From Hymenobacter coccineus (GTDB lineage: Bacteria > Bacteroidota > Bacteroidia > Cytophagales > Hymenobacteraceae), in the NCBI RefSeq assembly GCF_001816125.1, contig NZ_MDZA01000155.1:1-48301 (forward strand): a stretch of DNA of 48,301 nt, given 5' to 3'. A program made the translations under genes and the position numbers. Shown piece after piece: positions 44,424-48,301 of the stretch (positions are counted from its first letter, which is position 1; each line of letters opens with the position of its first letter). The notes under the pieces were generated by a model, which did no database searches, was not told the DNA's origin, and worked only from the letters and a program-made list of their open reading frames with translations.

Positions 44424-46021
44424 TTACGGTTGTGTGGCGGTGCCAACGAGCGGGGCGGGCGGCACGGTGCGGCCGGCCTCGGCCCCGGTGCGGGTGGCGC
44501 GGTAGTGGAGCGACATGATTTCGACCCCGGCGCGGGTAAACTCGTCCTGGATGTGCTGGTGCAGCAGCGAGTACAGCCCGGCCTGGCGGTGCGGCAGCTG
44601 GGTGTAGGCATTGAGTTGCTAGGCCACGTAGAAGTCGTCGAGGCTGGTTTGCAGCACGAAGGGCGTGGCCTCCACGCCCGCCGTGGCGCGGGCGGCGGCC
44701 AGCAGCAGCGCGTGCACCTGCGGCCAGGCCACGTCGTAGCCAATGGTGACGGTGGCGTGCAGAATCAGGCCCTCGTGGCCAGCAGCGGCCGTGTAGTTGG
44801 TGGTGTGCCCCCCCCAGGATGTTGGAGTTGGGAATGGTCACGTCCTCGTTCTTGATGGTGCACAGGCGCGTGACGAGCAGGTTTTTCTCGAGCACGTCGC
44901 CTGTCACGTCCCCGATTTTCTCCCAGTCGCCCACCTTGTAGGGCCGCATGTAGGTGATGACGATGCCGGCAATGACGTTGCCGATGGCCGAGGTAGAGCC
45001 AAAGGAGATAATGAAGCCCAGCAGCACCGAACCCCCCTGAAACACCGGCGAATCGGAGCCCGGCAGGTAGGGGAAAATGACGATGAACATGAACACGTAG
45101 AGCGCAAACCGCAGCAGGTTGAACGTGGGCAGCGCCCAATCGGGGTAGAAGCCTTCGATGACCAGCTCGCCCGCCGCCACCTCGCCCGCCAGAAAGCGCA
45201 GAAAGCGTACGGCGTAGGTCGTAAAGAAGTAGATGACGAAGATGGTGAGCAGGTTGGGCACGTAGTGCCCCACGCCCAGCAGCACCTGCTGCACCGGCCC
45301 CAGCACGTAGCCCAGCAGCTTCCGCGAGATGCCCTCCGTCCACGGAAACCGGCTAAACAGCAGCGGCAGCGCCAGGTAGAGCGTGAGCACCACCAGCGCC
45401 ACGCGCAGCAGCTTGAGGGCCATCTGCAGCACTTCCATCTGCCGCTCCTGGGTCAGCAACTCGTAGCCGTTGATGCGCCAGGGCCGCAGCGGGCTGCCCC
45501 GCCACCGCAGAATGCGCTGGTTGATGGTGCGAAAAAAGCGGTTCAGCCTGTAGATCAGGGCCCCCAGCATCACCAGCGTGAGGGCGGCCAGGCCCCCGCG
45601 CTTCAGTAGTTCGGGCAGGCTGTTGGCCTACCGGACCGCTACCAGGTGGGTGCGCAGCGTGGCCAGGGTACTACTGGGCCACGGCCGGCCGGGCCCAGGG
45701 CCTGCGCCTCGGGGCCCCCACGCTCAGCAGCTGCTGGTCGCCGTACACGATTTCCGAATCCTACTCGGCATTGACCACCAGCAGCGAGTCGGGCGCAAAC
45801 AGCGGCGCGCTCAGCAGGCCATCGAGCCGGCGCTGAATGGCCTCGGCCCGCTCCCAGAACCCAAACCCACCCGGCCGTACACCCGAAACAGGGTATCCGG
45901 CGGGCGAGAGCACCACCGGGGCCCCGGCGGGCGGTATGGATACCAGCGAATCGGTGGTTTGGGCCGCCGCCCTCATCCAAACCAGCAAAAAGCAAAGGCA
46001 AGCAACGAATGGGTATCTCAT
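44424..46021 (-). pseudogene. Decayed MscS-family mechanosensitive channel gene
   Basis: Reading the minus strand, a signal peptide starts at 46021 (RYPFVACLCFLLVWMRAAAQ) and channel sequence continues to 44424, but the gene is broken at several points. In-frame TAG codons lie at 45761-45763, 45628-45630 and 44619-44621 (the last replacing the Tyr expected in FYVAYQLNAYT). Frame changes are needed around 45640-45725, which contains a GGGGCCCC tract, and in a C8 run at 44808-44815. The longest intact part (45573 to about 44816) covers the helices, the pore region GFIISFGSTSAIGNVIAGI and TIPNSNILGG. The product would be a long MscS-like channel of about 530 residues. The number and variety of lesions indicate true decay. 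Confidence 0.85.
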
Positions 46022-46199
46022 GTATCGGAAGCGGGGGTAGCGCGCACTGGCATGCGTTGAAAGCAGCCGGGAAGATTAACCGGCCGCGGGCGGGAAGCGC
46101 TAGGGAGCGGCGCTTTTCGGGCGTTGCGGCGGGGCCGGGGGCCCTGGTTTTGCTAGTTGTTGCTGTTGCGCGGCGGGCATTGAGGCCCCCGGGGGAACC

Positions 46200-46518
46200 T
46201 CTGGGGATTTCAATTACCTTAAAACCGCCGCATCTACCCACCCGTGTAGCCACCGAAACCGCCGCCGCGGCCCCGCTCCCGTGGCCCACCGAGCTGGCCA
46301 AACAAATCCAAACTGTGCGCGACTTGGTAACCCAGGGCCCCCTCACCCCCAAGCAAGTAGCCGCCCGGTTCGCCGGCGCCGGCCCCGCCAAAGTGCAGCC
46401 CATCCTCGACACCCTGGCCGCCCTCTCGCTGCTGCGCTGGGTAGAAACCGAAAACGCCTACGCCGCGCAGCGCCCAGCTAAACAGCCGAGTTGTCATTCC
46501 GACGAAGGAGGAATCTGA
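46200..46518 (+). pseudogene. Probable 3' remnant of a DNA methyltransferase-like gene
   Basis: An open frame with no credible start; only the last 100 residues look like protein. They hold PWPTELAKQIQTVRDLVTQG, LTPKQVAARFAGAG and VQPILDTLAALSLLRWVE, which resemble the winged-helix tail of large class I DNA methyltransferases (type II restriction-modification type) in Bacteroidota. That match is from memory of the pattern and is tentative. The final residues (CHSDEGGI) and the stop codon are encoded by the left arm of an inverted-repeat element, so the natural end has been replaced. The catalytic domain is absent. Confidence 0.4.
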
Positions 46519-46731
46519 ATAAAACCACCCAGCAGTAGTCTAAAACGGGGTGGTCCGGCGACTTTTTCAGTCGTCGGACCACCCTTACGAGTGCCCGAGG
46601 CCGCTGTTCTTTAGTGAGAGTGGCCCGACGACTGAAAAAGTCGCCGGACCACCCCGCTAAACCACTGCTAACCACCCAAGGCCCACCCTCAGATTCCTCC
46701 TTCGCAGGAATTACAACCCCGCTGTTCAGCT
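46476..46731. repeat. Nested inverted-repeat element enclosing composite hairpin copy 2
   Basis: An outer inverted repeat (46476-46518 with 46689-46731, 37 of 43 positions complementary) encloses an inner one (46546-46582 with 46620-46656, 36 of 37). The outer left arm has the hairpin ATTCC, loop GACGAAGGA, GGAAT at 46496-46514. The inner part is a second copy of the element at 31231-31347, sharing both ends and GCCGCTGTTCTTTAG. The structure resembles a MITE or a stack of REP-like units. No transposase lies nearby. Confidence 0.8.
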
Positions 46732-46753
46732 AGGTGCCCCAGCCCACCCAAAC

Positions 46754-46788
46754 AAAAAACCCCGTTTCCAGATTGGAAACGGGGTTTT
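46754..46788 (-). terminator. Bidirectional hairpin terminator after the split tRNA
   Basis: A perfect 14-bp stem (46756-46769 with 46775-46788) and 5-nt loop carry runs of A on the left and T on the right. On the minus strand the stem ends in a T run 3 bp after the tRNA 3' end, so it should terminate the tRNA-intron transcript. Confidence 0.88.
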
Positions 46789-46827
46789 CGTGGGCCCACT
46801 TGGAATCGAACCAAGGACCTGCTGATT

Positions 46828-47494
46828 CACTTTCCTCCGGTTTCCCGAAGTAGTTGGACTATCTCATCACCGTATCCGCCAGGGCGGGGTTAGGTGGGGG
46901 GCGTTGGTGGAAGCGTATTGCATGGTCTGCTCACTTCCTAGTCTCTGCACCTTCCGGGTACTATCATGACCGTTCCCCGGCTTGGCTCAGGATTGCCATC
47001 GGGGCCAGTTGCCCCGAACAGGTTTCCCTGAGTTAACCCCCTGCTCATCCCGTCGTTTCCGGCCGGGAGGCACCGCTTAGTATTCGCTGAATATTCTGAA
47101 ACGTCAGCTCTGGATGATGCACTTCGGCGTGGCAATTGGAGCAAAGCAACTCACATTTACTAGCTTCTGCCACAATAACATCCCAGTTCCGATTAGAAAG
47201 CACCCGCATGTCAAGCTTGATGCTTTTCATGGTCGGGTCGGAATGATGGAAATGTAAAGCGGCTGCATTGGCTTGGTAGCCACATTTCTGACACCCCCCA
47301 CCGAACTGCTCAATCAATTGAAGCTTACGCTTTAACGACCGCAGTGTCTGCGAGTGGTACGTGTTGGTTTGTGCCTTTGCCCGATGGTAATGGTCTTTCT
47401 GCTTACAAGTATTACCGCAATACTTCTGATTCTGACCAGCAATGGGTTGTGCGCAAACCACACAATGTTTCATAAATTCAAAGAACGCTAGTTG
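46828..47494 (-). ncRNA. Group I intron (667 nt) in the tRNA anticodon loop
   Basis: The exon ends in T and the intron ends in G, as group I splicing requires. Conserved core pairings on the minus strand are: P3 GGGGG (47041-47037) with CCCCC (46900-46896); P4 CTCAGG (47032-47027) with CCTGAG (46991-46986); P5 hairpin CGGGGC/GCCCCG (47016-47000); P6 CCGGG/CCCGG (46980-46976, 46958-46954); P7 GACTA (46943-46939) with TAGTC (46861-46857); P8 CACC/GGTG (46896-46893, 46871-46868); and P9 with a GAAA tetraloop (46850-46835). CAATCCTGAGCCAAGC and GGTGCAGAGACTA are the classical group I core words. An extra GGAAG/CTTCC hairpin sits between P7 and P3'. The HNH reading frame fills the space before P3. 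Confidence 0.93.
47045..47473 (-). CDS. HNH homing endonuclease encoded in the group I intron
   Basis: A 142-residue protein starting 21 nt inside the intron and ending just before the P3 strand. An N-terminal zinc-finger-like part (CVVCAQPIAGQNQKYCGNTC) precedes a basic linker (SLKRKLQLIEQF) and an HNH nuclease domain: CQKCGYQANAAALHFHHSDP then ELLCSNCHAEVHH, with two CxxC pairs for a structural metal and the catalytic HH and NCH histidines. Intron-borne HNH proteins cut intron-less alleles so that the intron is copied in. The C-terminal codons overlap the sequence complementary to the 5' exon, so coding and ribozyme constraints share bases. The frame is intact, which suggests recent activity. 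Confidence 0.9.
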   Translation of the reverse strand: MKHCVVCAQPIAGQNQKYCGNTCKQKDHYHRAKAQTNTYHSQTLRSLKRKLQLIEQFGGGCQKCGYQANAAALHFHHSDPTMKSIKLDMRVLSNRNWDVIVAEASKCELLCSNCHAEVHHPELTFQNIQRILSGASRPETTG

Positions 47495-47612
47495 ATGAGT
47501 CAGCTGCTCTAACCGATTGAGCTATAGGCCCGTTGCCAGCGCACCAACCGTAGCCGGCGGGTGATAACAGGACGAAAGTACGACCTTTGCCGGAAATTTC
47601 CGGTAATTCCTT

Positions 47613-48269
47613 ATGCTTCCCCATTTACTTTTCGACTTCGGCGGCGTCCTCATCGACATCGATTACGACCGCACCCCCGCCGCCTTCCGCCGCCTGAGCC
47701 GGGCGGGCAGCACCGTCGAGTACAGCCAGGCCACGCAGGCCGAGCTGTTCGACCAGCTCGAAACCGGCCAGCTCACGCCGGCCGAGTTCCGCGACGGGCT
47801 GCGCGCGGCTTACGACCTGGAGGCCACCGACGAGCAGATTGACCAGGCCTGGCACGCGCTGCTGCTCGACGTGCCCGCCGAGCGCCTGGCCCTGGTGGCC
47901 GAGCTGCGCCGCCAGGGCCACCAAACGGCCCTGCTCTCCAACACCAACGCGCTGCACATTGCCGAAATCAACCGGCGGCTGGCGGCGCAGTACGGGCTGA
48001 AGCACGGCATTGCCGACTGCCTCGACCGTGTGTTTTACTCGCAGGAGGTGGGGCTGCGCAAGCCGGGCGAGGCGTTTTTCCAGCACGCGCTGCGCGAAAT
48101 GAACTGGCGGGCCGAAGACGTGTTATTCATCGAAGACAGCCCCCAGCACGTGGCCACCGCCCGCCGCCTGGGGCTGCGGGTGCTGCACCTGGCCCCGCCG
48201 CTCACCCTCACCACCGCCCTGCCTGAAGCCCTCCGTGCCTTTCCCCGAGAATACGCCCCCCTTGCCTAA
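47613..48269 (+). CDS. HAD-superfamily hydrolase, subfamily IA
   Basis: A 218-residue cytoplasmic phosphatase of the haloacid dehalogenase superfamily. Motif I is FDFGGVLIDID (here the nucleophile is the first Asp and the acid position is Gly, as in several HAD-IA members of the YihX type), motif II LLSNTNALH, motif III lysine in LRKPGEAFFQ and motif IV FIEDSPQHVATA. The helical cap lies between motifs I and II (residues about 15-85). The substrate is probably a small sugar or nucleotide phosphate, not determinable here. It is divergent from the split tRNA. Confidence 0.92.
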   Translation: MLPHLLFDFGGVLIDIDYDRTPAAFRRLSRAGSTVEYSQATQAELFDQLETGQLTPAEFRDGLRAAYDLEATDEQIDQAWHALLLDVPAERLALVAELRRQGHQTALLSNTNALHIAEINRRLAAQYGLKHGIADCLDRVFYSQEVGLRKPGEAFFQHALREMNWRAEDVLFIEDSPQHVATARRLGLRVLHLAPPLTLTTALPEALRAFPREYAPLA

Positions 48270-48301
48270 TGCCCCCGCGCCGGGGCCGGGCCCCGGGGCC
48301 C

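Larger units (their letters stand above)
46791..47531 (-). tRNA. tRNA with CAT anticodon (Ile2 or Met), split by a group I intron
   Basis: The 5' exon (47531 down to 47495, 37 nt) ends with the anticodon in GCTGACTCAT; the 3' exon (46827 down to 46791, 37 nt) begins AATCAGC. Joined, they give a full 74-nt cloverleaf: acceptor GGGCCTA/TGGGCCC, D arm GCTC/GAGC, anticodon stem GCTGA/TCAGC with loop CTCATAA, T stem CTTGG/CCAAG with loop TTCGATT, discriminator A. Neither half is a tRNA alone. Acceptor pairs C4-G69 and C5-G68 match determinants known for lysidine-modified tRNA-Ile2, so Ile2 is favoured over elongator Met; initiator is unlikely because the G1-C72 pair is intact. CCA is not encoded. 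The intron lies between positions 36 and 37. Confidence 0.92.

Noticed and set aside
44424..46021. TAG recoded as a sense codon in the MscS-like gene
   Set aside because: Other genes in the window read normally, and the same gene also has frameshifts, so decay is the simpler explanation.
46791..47531. Two partial tRNA pieces as attachment-site duplications of an integrated island
   Set aside because: The pieces are the two non-overlapping halves of one tRNA, not a repeat of the same 3' end, there is no integrase, and the DNA between them folds as a group I intron.

Overview
The window looks like chromosomal DNA of a Hymenobacter-like member of the Bacteroidota (Cytophagales). The evidence is high GC, a SusC/SusD pair, a DUF6624 protein, Bacteroidota-type LacI, NagB-PIG-L and DUF3078 proteins, and many GGGGCCCC octamers inside and between genes. 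This assignment is inferred from gene content; no 16S or marker phylogeny is possible here.

Region 1 (1-7.6 kb): a Tat-exported Gfo/Idh/MocA oxidoreductase, a tRNA-Ala(CGC) with a terminator, a DUF6624 protein, and then a divergent pair. The pair is a LacI-type regulator on the minus strand and a NagB-PIG-L fusion plus a sugar MFS transporter on the plus strand. Between them lie two identical 12-bp palindromes that are candidate operators.

Region 2 (7.9-33.3 kb): a large glycan-utilisation locus, all on the plus strand. In order it holds SusC, SusD, an FG-GAP/UnbV calcium-repeat protein overlapping a vanadium haloperoxidase, GH29 fucosidase, GH35 beta-galactosidase, GH3, GH2 (CsxA/endo-mannosidase-like), GH20, GH92 mannosidase and a second GH20. 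This enzyme set fits stepwise removal of fucose, galactose, N-acetylglucosamine and mannose from N-glycan-type chains. The upstream NagB-PIG-L enzyme and transporter would handle the released amino sugar. Three of the hydrolase genes carry single-base indels, each in a GGGGCCCC tract. Three of the intergenic gaps hold large inverted repeats.

Region 3 (33.4-46 kb): envelope and ion-homeostasis genes. These are a ClC transporter, a CPA1 Na+/H+ antiporter, a small protein of unknown function, a DUF389 protein, two paralogous small coiled-coil lipoproteins flanking an endonuclease/exonuclease/phosphatase-fold protein, a DUF3078 outer-membrane protein, two MscS channels, a DUF2254 protein and a decayed third MscS gene.

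Region 4 (46-48.3 kb): a gene remnant ending inside a composite inverted-repeat element, then the most striking feature of the window. This is a tRNA gene with a CAT anticodon (Ile2 or Met), split exactly after the anticodon by a 667-nt group I intron whose catalytic core can be traced helix by helix and which encodes an HNH endonuclease. A HAD phosphatase gene ends the window.
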